A stretch of 64,000 nucleotides of DNA from JAHEJA01 sp965657215. GTDB taxonomy: Bacteria > Pseudomonadota > Alphaproteobacteria > Rhodobacterales > Rhodobacteraceae. The position numbers were made by a program, and so were the translations under genes. Positions 25,282 through 34,452 of this stretch are shown here, piece after piece; position 1 is the stretch's first letter; the number at the start of each line of letters is the position of its first letter. Location: assembly GCA_965657215.1 (NCBI GenBank), contig CBFHNR010000006.1, forward strand, positions 70,424 to 134,423, in the 5' to 3' direction. The notes under the pieces are model-generated. The model had not been told where the DNA came from. It made no database searches and was given only the letters and a program-made list of their open reading frames with translations.

Positions 25282-26172
25282 ATGAGCAATATCACTTTGA
25301 AACAGATGCGTTATTTTGCAACGCTCGCGCGTATGGGCCACTTTGGGTATGCGGCGGATGCCTCTGCAATTTCGCAACCGGCCCTGTCTCAGCAAATCAA
25401 AAAGCTGGAACAAGAATTAGGCACACCTCTATTTGAGCGCGGCGCAAAATCATTTGTCCTGACCCGTTTTGGACAGGAATTTTTAGCCCAGTGTCACAAA
25501 ATCCTAGAGGATGTCCAAACCATCGAATTAATGGCGCGTGCGGCACGGCAGGATGCGTTTGATCGGCTAAACTTGGGGATCATTCCCACCATCGCGCCTT
25601 ATCTTTTGCCAAAAATCTTGCGCGCAATGTCTGATAATCACCCAGAGATCACCGTAAGTGTGCGAGAAACGCAAACGTCCAAGTTGGTTGAGGAAACCCT
25701 GAACGGCAGCCTCGATATGGCCCTACTTGCTCTGCCAATTGGCGAGGCGCATCTGGAGGAAACTGTTATGTTTTCCGAGGAATTTGTGTTGGTCCGTCCA
25801 CAAACCGCACGTGATCTGCCTGTGCCCGACCCGCGCAGCTTTGCCGCCTTGCCGTGGCTCTTGCTCGAAGAAGGGCATTGCTTTCGCGACCAAGCCCTCG
25901 CCTTTTGCCAAATAGACACCACAGCGAACCGCCGCCATGACGCAAGTTCGCTGTCGACGCTCGTGCAAATGGTTCAGGCGGATTTAGGTATTACGCTGAT
26001 CCCAGACATGGCAATCGATCTGGAAACCCGCGCAACGGATGTGAATGTTGCACGGTTTCCCACGGACCCACCAACGCGCGACATAGGCGCGATTTGGCGC
26101 AAATCCTCGCCTTTGGCCCATAAATTTGCCACCGTCTTTCAAACGATGACACAGGCCGTCACACCAAGCTAG
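25282..26172 (+). CDS. oxyR: Hydrogen peroxide-sensing LysR regulator
   Basis: A 296-residue LysR protein with an N-terminal helix-turn-helix (LKQMRYFATLARMGHFGYAADASAISQPALSQQIKKLEQELG). The redox pair is visible as Cys200 and Cys209 in EEGHCFRDQALAFCQ, with the same spacing as C199/C208 of Escherichia coli OxyR. A disulfide between them activates transcription under peroxide. It is divergent from katG. Its TAG stop shares the palindrome CTAG (26169-26172) with the stop of the convergent RTX gene. Confidence 0.95.
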   Translation: MSNITLKQMRYFATLARMGHFGYAADASAISQPALSQQIKKLEQELGTPLFERGAKSFVLTRFGQEFLAQCHKILEDVQTIELMARAARQDAFDRLNLGIIPTIAPYLLPKILRAMSDNHPEITVSVRETQTSKLVEETLNGSLDMALLALPIGEAHLEETVMFSEEFVLVRPQTARDLPVPDPRSFAALPWLLLEEGHCFRDQALAFCQIDTTANRRHDASSLSTLVQMVQADLGITLIPDMAIDLETRATDVNVARFPTDPPTRDIGAIWRKSSPLAHKFATVFQTMTQAVTPS

Positions 26173-28421
26173 TGAAGCGCCACCAAATCATTTGAATTCT
26201 TCACATGACGTTCCGCCAATTTGCGTCCCTTTCGGCCATTCAACACAGGGCGCGCGGGCTCAGGTTTGTGCATCATGTCAAAAATTTCAGGGAAGAGTTC
26301 GTTCAATTCCAGCTTTTGTTCCACTGACAAAGACTTGATCGCCTCCGGCCCTGTAAAGAGGGATTCGGACAAACATCCATTCGCCTCGATCAGCTCATGT
26401 TGATCAAACATGATGTGCCAATATTCAACCCCATCCTCAGGTGTTACAACATCGACCCCTTTGAGATCAGTCAAATGCTTAGCTGCCACGAGCACCTCAC
26501 TGTTGCCAACCATGCGCTGTGCAATTTTTGAGCTCGCAAAAATGCGGTGCTGCGGGCTGACCATGAGTTCCCGCTTGGGGATACCATGACCCAAGGCATT
26601 GGGCGCAATCCTGATTGGCAAAAGGTTTTCACGTTGTTTGAGGATGTCTTGATCCACCTTGCGATGGCCAATCCAGCGAATGGGGCGATACCCATGATCC
26701 GCAGTCCAAACGAGATCCCCTTGGCGGAGGTTTTGAACAGGCACATTGTCATGGATCGTGCGGATCATAGACCCACGCACAAAACACACCACTTTTTCAA
26801 TATTGGAAAACTCAACAGTGACCAGATCACCGGCGGTGTTTCTAAAGGACACTGTGCCGCTTTCTGAGGTGACACCATCCCACGTCGGATCGGTTTGATC
26901 ATAGACAATGTTGACATCCGTAAGACCACCGAGGTTTAGAATATCTCCGATGCTGCCGTTGGAGTTATTGATCGCATCAACAACGGCTTCTTCATCGGTT
27001 TCACCACCATCTATCGTGATCGTTGCCGTTCCTGACTGGTTTGCGTCGATAAAGAATTCATCATCGCCAGAGCCGCCCAAGACACTGTCACCGCTGCCGG
27101 CAATTAGATCATCGTCGCCAAAGCCACCGTGAATCGTGTCGGCACCTTCGCCACCTGTGATAGTATCGCTGCCGAGACCGCCGTAGATCAAATCATCTCC
27201 AGCACCGCCGTCAATCGTGTCATTGTCAACGCCGGAGGGCGCCAAGATCATATCAACCCCAGTTGCCGCGTCAAAGGCATCGTCAGTGTCTTCGAATGTT
27301 GTGCCTGCCGGCCAATTGGGGGTCACACCATCGCCGCGTCCCAAAGCAATCGCAATGGGATTGCCGTCTTGATCCGTGCCAACAGCCGTGATCGCACCGA
27401 CATTGGGCGTACCGCCATATGCGGATTGTTGAACTGTCCCTGTGAAAACGACTTCGACACCGTTTTCATCCAAAAACGTGACTTCGATAGTTTCACCACT
27501 AGTGAGCGTCGTATTTCCATCTGTCACAGTCAGGTATTGCGGAGTCAATTGCGATGAATTCACATCACCAACATGGAAGGTTCCACCCAAAGCACCATCG
27601 CCAATATTGGCGCCAGTGCTATAGTTCATGCCCCAATAAGGATCAGCTGTCAGATCAAGGGTTAGCTCATCTGGATTGCTACCACCGCCATAGATTGTAT
27701 CGTTCCCGACACCGCCTAAAATCGTGTCGTTTCCTTCATATCCAATGATGCTATCATCATCGCCGCTTGCGAGCGTCGGATTGCCATCATTGTTGTCGAT
27801 CAAATCTCCATCGGGGTCACCGGCATAACTGCCATTGATAAGATCACCCGACCCAGTGCCTTCGACGATTTTGTCCGATGGCGCGGTCACATTGCTCAAA
27901 TTGTTTTGCTGCCAATAATAAAGCGACGACCCCGAATAGGTCATGCTCCCATCAACGAGGCCGCTGACATCCCAGTCTTCTGTTCCTACACCGTGATTTG
28001 ACCCATCGAACGTGAGCTTTGTGGGATATTCACCGTTTTCTTCGATTTCATCCGTGACAATCCCACCACCCCAAGTGTCCGTCGCCAAAGCTTCGTTGCC
28101 AAAGGTCGCATAATATTTCACCGATCCATCGCTTTGCGGAACTGCGAAGACCGCCGAAATCTGATGTGACACGTTCGCATGTGTATAACTTGTCCCATCG
28201 GCAAATTCCAATGTTCCCCCACGCGCGGCACCCGTCACTGTGATCCCGTCAATGGTCATAGAGGTGTTGTTTGAATCGTTTACGTACCAAGCGCTCCCAT
28301 TCATATCGTCAACGACATGGAGGGACGGAGGGCTGATTACGGAGAAGGACGCTACGGTATCACCAGATAAAATTGGCGTGTCCGGGATCACTTCATACAA
28401 ATAGGCGTTATATGCTGTCAC
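26169..28421 (-). CDS. RTX calcium-binding protein with C-terminal Hint domain
   Basis: A 750-residue acidic protein with no Sec signal. The middle has glycine/aspartate nonapeptide repeats typical of hemolysin-type calcium binding (GYEGNDTILGGVGNDTIYGG, then DNDTIDGGAGDDLIYGGLGSDTITGG onward to GGSGDDEFF). From Cys546 a Hint (Hedgehog/intein-like) domain begins, CFVRGSMIRT, with the conserved VSPQHRIF block near residues 626-633. Hint domains can cleave at their first Cys, which would release the repeat part. RTX repeats usually mean type I secretion; no secretion genes are in the window. The N-terminal 200 residues are unrecognised. Confidence 0.85.
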   Translation of the reverse strand: MTAYNAYLYEVIPDTPILSGDTVASFSVISPPSLHVVDDMNGSAWYVNDSNNTSMTIDGITVTGAARGGTLEFADGTSYTHANVSHQISAVFAVPQSDGSVKYYATFGNEALATDTWGGGIVTDEIEENGEYPTKLTFDGSNHGVGTEDWDVSGLVDGSMTYSGSSLYYWQQNNLSNVTAPSDKIVEGTGSGDLINGSYAGDPDGDLIDNNDGNPTLASGDDDSIIGYEGNDTILGGVGNDTIYGGGSNPDELTLDLTADPYWGMNYSTGANIGDGALGGTFHVGDVNSSQLTPQYLTVTDGNTTLTSGETIEVTFLDENGVEVVFTGTVQQSAYGGTPNVGAITAVGTDQDGNPIAIALGRGDGVTPNWPAGTTFEDTDDAFDAATGVDMILAPSGVDNDTIDGGAGDDLIYGGLGSDTITGGEGADTIHGGFGDDDLIAGSGDSVLGGSGDDEFFIDANQSGTATITIDGGETDEEAVVDAINNSNGSIGDILNLGGLTDVNIVYDQTDPTWDGVTSESGTVSFRNTAGDLVTVEFSNIEKVVCFVRGSMIRTIHDNVPVQNLRQGDLVWTADHGYRPIRWIGHRKVDQDILKQRENLLPIRIAPNALGHGIPKRELMVSPQHRIFASSKIAQRMVGNSEVLVAAKHLTDLKGVDVVTPEDGVEYWHIMFDQHELIEANGCLSESLFTGPEAIKSLSVEQKLELNELFPEIFDMMHKPEPARPVLNGRKGRKLAERHVKNSNDLVALH

Positions 28422-28788
28422 CTGCTAATTCCTTGTGCTTCTTAAATGCTCGAGTCGTTTTTATTCGTTGAAACTCGTTAAAAAATCACAAGGTGCGCGG
28501 TACCAAATCGCGACCACGGATCAGTAGATCAATCAAATGTGGCGGCTTTGTGTTCAAGGAATGACACAATTGGGCACAGGGACACCCCGCCCAAAACCGA
28601 TGCAAGAGCGCAACAAACTGGGGTAAACCAGCAAAATTGGTATTCCTTTTGAGGGGATTTAGTCACTTTGGTCTTAAAATTTGGTGAACACAGTGGCGCG
28701 GCACCAAGGCTATTTCAGGATCACTGAGCAAGTGTGGTGATCATGTCCTGCGACTCTAGAGCGAATGCGATTCGGGATTAGAGGGTGC
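28422..28788. other. Intergenic region with phased TCGTT repeats
   Basis: No credible gene. Three copies of TCGTT begin at 28455, 28465 and 28475, exactly one helical turn apart, about 34-58 bases upstream of the RTX start (reading AACGA on the gene strand). A small inverted repeat CGAAT-GCG-ATTCG lies at 28762-28774 beyond the galM stop; it lacks a strong T-run, so a terminator role is uncertain. Confidence 0.5.
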
Positions 28789-29793
28789 TTATGCTCTTTT
28801 TGAAATCTTATATATAACGTGATGATGATAGGTTTCATCTGGGCGCAAAATCGCGTTTGGGAATGTGGGATGATTTGGCGCATCAGGCCACGCCTGCGTT
28901 TCAAGCGCAATCCCCGAGCGTGCCCCATAGGTTCGCCCCTCTAAGCCGATCCCACCAGAACAGTCCAAGCCATCCCCCGTATAGACCTGTAATCCCGGTT
29001 GATTGGTCGCAATACCAACCTCAATCCCAGATCGCGCCGCGCTTAACCGCGCGACGGGACGTGTCGGGACCGTTTTTGAGGACAGACAGAAATTATGATC
29101 AATCTGATGTGCACCCAATTCTTTGAGCGCGCGGAAATCAAAGGCATGCTGATCGAGCGCCACTTTGGTTCCCAAGGGGATGAGCGCGTGATCAACAGGC
29201 AAAAAGTGATCCGCACTGACCTGTAACTGATGATCCGCAATCGTCTCTGTGCCATCTAAATTGAAATAACTATGATGAGCCAAGGAACAGGGCGTCGCGC
29301 GATCACTTGTGGCGGTGATGTCAAAAGACAAAGCCCCGTGCTCATCCAAGGACATGTGCGCCCGTAGGCTCATGTTGCCCGGAAACCCCATGTCCCCATC
29401 GTTCAATTCAAGACCCATAACAACGTGATCGGCCCCCATTTCAAGGATTGACCAAACCTTGGACGAGACCCCCACTGGACCCCCATGAAGCGTATGGCCC
29501 GTGTCCGCCTGAACCTCGGCCTGATAGGTCGTGCCATCAATCTCAAAACGTCCATGGCGAAGACGGTTGGAAAAGCGTCCCACCAAGGCGCCTGCATACA
29601 TGAGCGGGCCAAAATATGGCTCTAACGTAGACGCTCCAATAACAAGGGGATGGGCCACGCCCTCAACCCTCAAATCCTGCAATGTCGCCCCATAGGTGAG
29701 AAACGCCGCCCGAACACCGCCATTTTCCAAGGTCACGCGATGGACTGGATCGCCATTCGGCAATCTACCAAAGATATCTGGCCTCGGTGTCAT
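28789..29793 (-). CDS. galM: Aldose 1-epimerase (mutarotase)
   Basis: A 334-residue cytosolic galactose mutarotase: AFLTYGATLQDLRV, YAGALVGRFSNRL, GHTLHGGPVGVSSKVW, the catalytic His in SLAHHSYFNLDG and the catalytic Glu in GIALETQAWPDAPN. It interconverts the alpha and beta anomers of hexoses. It is six bases downstream of the rhodanese gene and co-oriented, but no sugar catabolic genes are adjacent, so the physiological partner is unclear. Confidence 0.92.
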   Translation of the reverse strand: MTPRPDIFGRLPNGDPVHRVTLENGGVRAAFLTYGATLQDLRVEGVAHPLVIGASTLEPYFGPLMYAGALVGRFSNRLRHGRFEIDGTTYQAEVQADTGHTLHGGPVGVSSKVWSILEMGADHVVMGLELNDGDMGFPGNMSLRAHMSLDEHGALSFDITATSDRATPCSLAHHSYFNLDGTETIADHQLQVSADHFLPVDHALIPLGTKVALDQHAFDFRALKELGAHQIDHNFCLSSKTVPTRPVARLSAARSGIEVGIATNQPGLQVYTGDGLDCSGGIGLEGRTYGARSGIALETQAWPDAPNHPTFPNAILRPDETYHHHVIYKISKRA

Positions 29794-29799
29794 GTCCCG

Positions 29800-30264
29800 T
29801 TACTTCAACGCAACAGGTAAATTGGCAATCGCGTCTTCTGCACTCACACGAGGCAGATCGCTGTCAATCCACCCCTTATAGGGCGCTTTGCCTGCCATTC
29901 CGCCCTTGGTATCCACGAACCCCGTGAGACCCGCTTCACGAATTTGACGCATCAAGAACCCTGTACGATTAGCCGTCCGACAGATCAAAGCCACAGGCCG
30001 CCCCTGTGCCAATTCCCGCGCTTGCATCAGGTTATCTACGAAATCCTTAGAGGTCATATCCAATGGCCACGCCCCCTGAGCAACACCCGTTTGCGCCCAC
30101 TCCTCAGGACGACGCACATCAATCAACACGACCTCATCCTTTAACAAAGCTGCATGAACCTGATCCACGCTCCATTCATCCCCCTCTTGGGCCAGTCCCA
30201 AGCCTGCGCTCACAGACATGGCGATGGTCGCGAAAACAAGCTGACGGCGAGAAATGTTGATCAT
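29800..30264 (-). CDS. Exported rhodanese-like domain protein
   Basis: A 154-residue protein starting with a Tat/Sec-like leader (MINISRRQLVFATIAMSVSAGLGLAQE, cleavage near LAQ), then one rhodanese domain with VVLIDVRRPEEW and an active loop CRTANRTG whose Cys could carry persulfide. It is likely periplasmic. It is divergent from copA, with the CueR-type promoter in the gap, and lies just upstream of galM. A role in sulfur transfer or copper stress is possible but only suggested by position. Confidence 0.82.
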   Translation of the reverse strand: MINISRRQLVFATIAMSVSAGLGLAQEGDEWSVDQVHAALLKDEVVLIDVRRPEEWAQTGVAQGAWPLDMTSKDFVDNLMQARELAQGRPVALICRTANRTGFLMRQIREAGLTGFVDTKGGMAGKAPYKGWIDSDLPRVSAEDAIANLPVALK

Positions 30265-30359
30265 GATATGGCGTCCTCATTTGGCAGGGGTCCCTGGACA
30301 ATGTTGCAAAATCAGATGGATTGCAAATGGGGTTTTCAGTTCAGCAATTCACATTCTCC

Positions 30360-30390
30360 TTGACCTTCCAGTGACTGGAAGCTTTATGCA
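30360..30390 (+). promoter_or_regulatory. CueR-type promoter/operator of copA
   Basis: A -35 TTGACC (30360-30365) and a -10 TATGCA (30385-30390) are separated by 19 bases. Over the spacer lies a perfect dyad CTTCCAG-TGA-CTGGAAG (30365-30381). The over-long 19-base spacer with a central dyad is the hallmark of MerR-family copper promoters, where CueR untwists the DNA. The copA start is 35 bases downstream. Confidence 0.88.
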
Positions 30391-30424
30391 GACCTAAGAC
30401 CCCTTTTGTCTGATTGGAAACGCT

Positions 30425-32887
30425 ATGACCTCGCCTATGACTTTGACACTTGACGGTATGACCTGTGGGGGCTGTGCCAGTCGGGCGCAGCGTGCCTTAG
30501 ACGCGGTGGAGGGGCTAGACGAGGTTTCGGTCAATCTCGCGACGCATAGGGCGCAATTTACCCCTCGGGATGATATAGGCCTCACACGGGCGCTTAATGC
30601 GCTCTCAGAGGCGGGATATCCCGCCCGTGGGGTGGATTTGACCTTTGAGGTGGATGGGATGACCTGCGCATCCTGTTGTGCGCGTGTGGAGCGCGCTTTG
30701 GGGGGTGTTACTGGGGTCACGGCGGCCTCAGTCAATTTGGCACAAAACACGGCGCATGTGTCGGGGGTTGAGGGGATAACGAACGAACAGGCCTGTCTCG
30801 CCGCCCTCGCCGCGATTGGATATCAGGCGCGCGCTGTGCGCAGGGGGCAAGACTTGGACATCACTGCTCGGCAAAGCAAAGAGGCCCGCGACATTGCTTG
30901 GCACACGGGAACAGCGGCAGCTCTGGCGCTGCCTGTGTTTGTTTTGGAAATGGGCTCGCATATGATCCCTGCCCTGCATATGTGGATTGCTGGAACGATT
31001 GGCATTCAAACCAGTTGGTTTATTCAGGCCTTTCTCACAACAGTGATCATGATGGGTCCGGGCCGCGGGTTTTATACCAAGGGCATTGCCGCGCTCCTGC
31101 GATATGCGCCCGATATGAATAGCCTCGTGGCCGTTGGCACATTGGCGGCTTATGGGTATTCCATGGTGGCGACATTCGCCCCTACCCTTTTGCCCAATGC
31201 CCTCAGAGCGGTCTATTTCGAAGCCGCCGCCGTAATCATCGTTCTGATCCTCTTGGGTCGGTTCTTGGAAGCGCGTGCAAAGGGGCGCACAGGGGCCGCT
31301 ATTCAAAGCCTTATCCAGCTGAGGGAACACACCGCCGAGGTGTTCCGCGATGGTGCCTTTGTGGACACCCCTGTTGACAACATCGTGCCCAATGACGTGA
31401 TCCTCATCAAACCAGGCGCGCGCCTGCCTGTGGACGGGCATGTCAGCGAAGGACAAAGCTATGTCGATCAAGCGATGATCACAGGCGAACCCCTGCCCGT
31501 GCTCAAATCCGTCGGAGACGCGGTCACGGGGGGAACGGTCAACGGTGAAGACGCACTGATCATTCAGGCCAGTCGCGTCGGCGCGGACACCAAGCTGTCC
31601 CAAATCATCCGTATGGTTGAACAGGCCCAAGGCACCAAGCTTCCGATTCAAAGCCTTGTTGATCGCATCACGCTTTGGTTTGTGCCTGCGATCCTCGCGC
31701 TTGCCGCGCTGACCTTTGCAGTCTGGCTGATGGTCGGTCCCGCACCGGTGATCAACTATGCCCTGATCGCAGCAGTTTCTGTGTTGATCGTCGCCTGCCC
31801 CTGCGCCATGGGATTGGCAACACCGACCTCCATCATGGTCGGCACAGGCCGCGCGGCACAGCTCGGTGTCCTCTTCCGCAAAGGCGACGCGTTGCAAGGC
31901 CTCGCCAATGTGAATGTCATCGCCTTTGACAAAACGGGCACCCTCACCGAAGGGCGCCCTGTTGTCACAGAATTCATCACAGCCCAAGGGTTTGATCGCA
32001 ACACGCTCTTGGCACGGATTGGCGCCGCCGAAGCCCAATCCCAACACCCAATCGCCCAAGCCATCGTGCAGGCCGCCAAAGAGCAAGGCTTGCTGTTTCC
32101 AACCCATGATAAGATTACTCAAACCACGGGCCTTGGGATCGAGGTTCACTTTGACGAGGACACCCTTTTGATCGGCTCTGATCGATTGCTGCGCCGCGCC
32201 AATATCGGCCTTGGTGACTGGGAAGCCTCAGAAACCAATATGGCCAACGAAGGCAAAACCGTTATCTATGTCGCGCAAAATGGCCAAGTGGCCGCTATGA
32301 TTGGCCTCAGTGACCCAATCAAACATAGCACTTATGACGCGCTGAAAACCCTACGCGCGCGTGGCCTCCATATTGCTATGATCACTGGCGACAAAGAAGA
32401 AACCGCAAACACCATTGCGCGATCTTTGGGGATTGAAACGGTCTTTGCACAAACACTGCCTGAGGACAAAGTCACCGCCATTGCCACCCTCAAAACCCGA
32501 GGCAAAGTTGCCTTTGTCGGGGATGGGATCAACGACGCCCCTGCCCTCGCGCAAGCGGATGTGGGTATAGCCTTGGGAACAGGCACCGATGTCGCCATTG
32601 AGACTGGGGATGTGGTTTTGATGTCGGGGGATTTAGGGGCCGTGGTAAACGCGCTTAATTTATCGCGTCGCACCCTTGGCAATATCAAACAAAATCTGGT
32701 CTGGGCCTTTGGCTATAACGTGGCCTTGATCCCCGTTGCCGCAGGCGTCCTCTATCCCACATTCGGGATTTTGCTCTCCCCTATTTTTGCCGCCGCCGCG
32801 ATGGGGCTTAGCTCTGTTTTCGTGCTGAGCAATGCGCTTCGCTTGCGGCACATAAAGCCCCATGAGAGCAAAGGGGCAAAGTCATGA
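30425..32887 (+). CDS. copA: Copper-exporting P1B-type ATPase
   Basis: An 820-residue pump. Two N-terminal metal-binding domains have GMTCGGC (Cys14, Cys17) and GMTCASC (Cys81, Cys84). The membrane CPC motif is in IVACPCAMGLATPTS, the phosphorylation site is DKTGTLTEGRP, the HP motif is in AEAQSQHPIAQAI and the ATP-binding hinge is GDGINDAPALAQAD. It exports Cu(I) from the cytoplasm. A CueR-type promoter lies upstream and cueR overlaps the end (ATGA), forming a self-contained copper defence operon. Confidence 0.96.
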   Translation: MTSPMTLTLDGMTCGGCASRAQRALDAVEGLDEVSVNLATHRAQFTPRDDIGLTRALNALSEAGYPARGVDLTFEVDGMTCASCCARVERALGGVTGVTAASVNLAQNTAHVSGVEGITNEQACLAALAAIGYQARAVRRGQDLDITARQSKEARDIAWHTGTAAALALPVFVLEMGSHMIPALHMWIAGTIGIQTSWFIQAFLTTVIMMGPGRGFYTKGIAALLRYAPDMNSLVAVGTLAAYGYSMVATFAPTLLPNALRAVYFEAAAVIIVLILLGRFLEARAKGRTGAAIQSLIQLREHTAEVFRDGAFVDTPVDNIVPNDVILIKPGARLPVDGHVSEGQSYVDQAMITGEPLPVLKSVGDAVTGGTVNGEDALIIQASRVGADTKLSQIIRMVEQAQGTKLPIQSLVDRITLWFVPAILALAALTFAVWLMVGPAPVINYALIAAVSVLIVACPCAMGLATPTSIMVGTGRAAQLGVLFRKGDALQGLANVNVIAFDKTGTLTEGRPVVTEFITAQGFDRNTLLARIGAAEAQSQHPIAQAIVQAAKEQGLLFPTHDKITQTTGLGIEVHFDEDTLLIGSDRLLRRANIGLGDWEASETNMANEGKTVIYVAQNGQVAAMIGLSDPIKHSTYDALKTLRARGLHIAMITGDKEETANTIARSLGIETVFAQTLPEDKVTAIATLKTRGKVAFVGDGINDAPALAQADVGIALGTGTDVAIETGDVVLMSGDLGAVVNALNLSRRTLGNIKQNLVWAFGYNVALIPVAAGVLYPTFGILLSPIFAAAAMGLSSVFVLSNALRLRHIKPHESKGAKS

Positions 32888-33273
32888 ATATTTCCGAAGT
32901 ATCCAGCGCCACGGACTTACCCGCCAAGACGATCCGCTATTACGAAGATATTGGTTTGGTGATCCCAGATCGCGCCGACAATGGCTATCGTGATTTTTCC
33001 CACACCGACCTCCACAAGCTTGCGTTCTTGGGTCGGGCGCGTGCACTTGGATTTAGCATTGAGGATTGTCGAACCTTACTGGCCTTGTATCAAGACAGCA
33101 CACGGGAGAGCGCCCAAGTGAAATCATTAGCCCAAGATCACCTTGCCGCCATTGACACCAAAATCACTCAGCTACAGTCCATGCGCGCCACTTTGGCCGA
33201 TTTAATCGAGACCTGTGCGGGGGATAATCGTCCAGATTGCCCGATTTTGGCCGATTTGGGCAAAAAACCATAA
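32884..33273 (+). CDS. cueR: Copper-responsive MerR family regulator
   Basis: A 129-residue MerR-type activator: winged helix MNISEVSSATDLPAKTIRYYEDIGLVIPDRADNGYRDFS, a dimerisation helix, and the C-terminal metal loop CAGDNRPDCPI with Cys111 and Cys119, the two-Cys spacing of CueR that binds Cu(I). The ATG overlaps the copA stop. It should act on the 19-base-spacer promoter at 30360-30390. Ag(I)/Au(I) sensing is an alternative in the same family. Confidence 0.93.
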   Translation: MNISEVSSATDLPAKTIRYYEDIGLVIPDRADNGYRDFSHTDLHKLAFLGRARALGFSIEDCRTLLALYQDSTRESAQVKSLAQDHLAAIDTKITQLQSMRATLADLIETCAGDNRPDCPILADLGKKP

Positions 33274-33304
33274 ATTTTATTTAAAAACAATAATTTAGGG
33301 GTAT

Positions 33305-33333
33305 TTCGGGGGGCTTTTGACGATCCCCCCGAA
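33305..33333. terminator. Bidirectional terminator between cueR and parB
   Basis: TTCGGGGGG pairs with CCCCCCGAA around an 11-base loop (33314-33324), followed by a T-rich stretch. The two flanking genes converge here. Confidence 0.75.
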
Positions 33334-33339
33334 TTCTAT

Positions 33340-34449
33340 TTATTTAAAGCTCGTATCAAGCAGGCGATGAAGCTCATCCAAGGCATGTTCAACCAAAACC
33401 CGATCAACTTGTTTCCCAGCTAGGCGAATAAAGTGGTTTTTCCCATCAGTTTCTTGGCGCAGGATAATCCCATTTTGCAAACGACGTTCTTGCAAGACAC
33501 GGCTGGCCTTTTCGGATTTGGGCCGCCCGCCTTTAGCACTCCCCTCCCCTGTTCTTTCGAAGTCGAGAAGAACGGGTTCCATGGCCGCTTGATCCTCTGC
33601 CGCGGATGTTCCTTGAGCGGCATCCAAAGCATCCCGCAACGCACCAGCCCCACCTAAACGCAGCACATTGGCAAGGCGCAAACCATAGCGTTCTGAGATG
33701 GTTTCAGGCTCCGTCAACAGATCACCAAGTTCCTCGAAGACATGCGCAAAGCTGCGGATTTTGGATCGCTTGGCTTTGGAGGCTGTGGCGAACAAGACGT
33801 TGACCGCCTCTTCGACATTTCCGAAGGGCCCATTTTGCGCACTGATAGATGCGATGCGACCGCGTTCAAAATGGCTTAGGTTTGCACGTACTTCGTTTTC
33901 TTCGACCATAGCCACAATCGCCGCAGGCACATCCTTGGGTGAGCGGATAAAGCACTTGATGGTGGAATAAGCCTTGGCTTGGGTCATGCCGAATAAGGTC
34001 TTGACCGCAAGCAATCGACGATAACCAGAAAGAACCCCATATTGGAAATCATTAGGATCATCGGTTGCGCGCTCATAGACCTCAATCGGAAGGCGCAGAC
34101 CATTGGCCTGAATACTGCGGCGCAACTCTTCCATTTCATCTTCGTTGATAATGACGCGGTCTCGGGTCATATCGTCGGGATCAATCTTGGAAATATCAAT
34201 TTCACTGACGATCAATCCGTTCTCTTGGGCCACTCGCAACTGAGCCGCGTCTTTGCTGTCACGTGCAATCTTGGCGCGTGTCTCTGCGTCCTGCAGCGGT
34301 GCAGAAGACGCAACATCCGCCGCAACCTGTGCGATCGGTGGGGTAAGACTTTGTGAACGTTTTTGCGGTGAGGTTTCGCTGCGAAACTGCTCCTCGATTT
34401 GCACGAGATCTTCGGGTTTGGGCATTTCTAACTTGCGACGCTTTGCCAT
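33340..34449 (-). CDS. parB: Plasmid partitioning protein ParB
   Basis: A 369-residue centromere-binding protein. The ParB/Srx nuclease-like domain is recognisable: LRRSIQANGLRLPIEVYER, GVLSGYRRLLAVKTL (the GERR position reads GYRR) and MVEENEVRANLSHFERGRI. A helix-turn-helix region and a C-terminal part follow, with a lysine-rich GGRPKSEKASRVLQERRLQNG. It lies three bases after parA. With ParA it segregates the replicon. The binding site is not proven; inverted repeats upstream of parA are candidates. Confidence 0.9.
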   Translation of the reverse strand: MAKRRKLEMPKPEDLVQIEEQFRSETSPQKRSQSLTPPIAQVAADVASSAPLQDAETRAKIARDSKDAAQLRVAQENGLIVSEIDISKIDPDDMTRDRVIINEDEMEELRRSIQANGLRLPIEVYERATDDPNDFQYGVLSGYRRLLAVKTLFGMTQAKAYSTIKCFIRSPKDVPAAIVAMVEENEVRANLSHFERGRIASISAQNGPFGNVEEAVNVLFATASKAKRSKIRSFAHVFEELGDLLTEPETISERYGLRLANVLRLGGAGALRDALDAAQGTSAAEDQAAMEPVLLDFERTGEGSAKGGRPKSEKASRVLQERRLQNGIILRQETDGKNHFIRLAGKQVDRVLVEHALDELHRLLDTSFK

Positions 34450-34452
34450 GAC

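Noticed and set aside
30728..32149. A long open frame (473 codons) on the minus strand, antisense to copA
   Set aside because: It is a shadow of copA codon bias: no ribosome site, no recognisable domain, unlike Cys/His-rich composition, and copA carries all pump motifs.
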